From a bacterium UBP2_UBA5202 (GTDB lineage Bacteria; Edwardsbacteria; AC1; EtOH8), in assembly GCA_002412795.1 (NCBI GenBank), contig DHVS01000015.1:1-15258 (forward strand): a DNA stretch of 15,258 nt, in the 5' to 3' direction. The notes below the pieces were generated by a model, which saw only the letters and a program-made list of their open reading frames with translations, ran no database searches and was not told the DNA's origin. Position numbers and translations under genes: made by a program. This document shows positions 15,218 through 15,258 of this stretch, in pieces; position 1 is the first letter of the stretch, and each line of letters starts with the position of its first letter.

Positions 15218-15258
15218 TTTTTAACTCTTGAATGAATTAAGAACCCTGCGGCAGAGAC
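15218..15258. other. Right-edge sequence, possible 3' end of an upstream gene
   Basis: Forty-one bases upstream of the TPR gene hold its ribosome-binding AAGAG and, on the minus strand, two reading frames that run to stops (TAA near 15238 and TAA near 15221). Either could be the tail of an upstream gene in the same run, but nothing identifies one. Confidence 0.25.

Overview
The window looks like chromosomal DNA from a Gram-negative bacterium, probably an uncultured lineage. Envelope evidence: several lipoproteins with cysteine lipoboxes, a DUF4292-type outer-membrane lipoprotein, an M1 peptidase carrying what looks like an outer-membrane barrel, and a second small barrel protein. DUF4292 next to a TPR lipoprotein recalls Bacteroidota and relatives. 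With the DUF4416, DUF3795 and DUF6485 genes, this makes me think of FCB-related candidate phyla (TA06/Edwardsbacteria/WOR-3 type). That placement is inference from gene content only; there is no marker gene here.

Layout. Bases 46-676 (+) hold a Phd/YefM-ParE toxin-antitoxin pair with its own promoter, closed by a near-perfect 40-base bidirectional terminator (687-726). Everything else is on the minus strand. Reading from the right edge leftwards, 15217 to 7495 is an almost gapless run of eleven genes: TPR lipoprotein, DUF4292 lipoprotein, Nudix ADP-sugar pyrophosphatase, S51 peptidase, divergent CutA, PH-like membrane protein, DUF6485, DUF1232/YkvA, DUF3795, AT-rich barrel protein, and HerA-like DUF853 ATPase. 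Most junctions overlap or are under 20 bases apart. A 56-base gap with a short ACGCAAAG-type repeat follows. Next comes a three-gene group (AT-rich small membrane protein, DUF554, QueG-like Fe-S protein), a 173-base MITE-like element, the DUF4416 gene, a PH-like membrane protein bracketed by two 81-base repeats, the M1 peptidase-barrel fusion with its own likely promoter, and an AT-rich lipoprotein.

How the genes relate. The first two genes of the long run (TPR and DUF4292 lipoproteins) probably serve the outer membrane. The rest read as housekeeping or repair functions of loosely related kind (nucleotide sanitation, dipeptide cleavage, metal-related proteins, DNA translocase/helicase), not one evident pathway. 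Three AT-rich genes (736-1425, 7148-7438, 8961-9656), all predicted secreted or membrane proteins, interrupt otherwise GC-rich DNA and look like later additions.

Most notable: the peptidase-barrel fusion, the pair of 81-base repeats with terminal inverted repeats and a base-pairing-conserving difference, the MITE-like element filling a whole intergenic space, and the three AT-rich envelope genes. I see no CRISPR array, tRNA, rRNA, transposase or phage gene. I did not find a convincing new multi-gene system.
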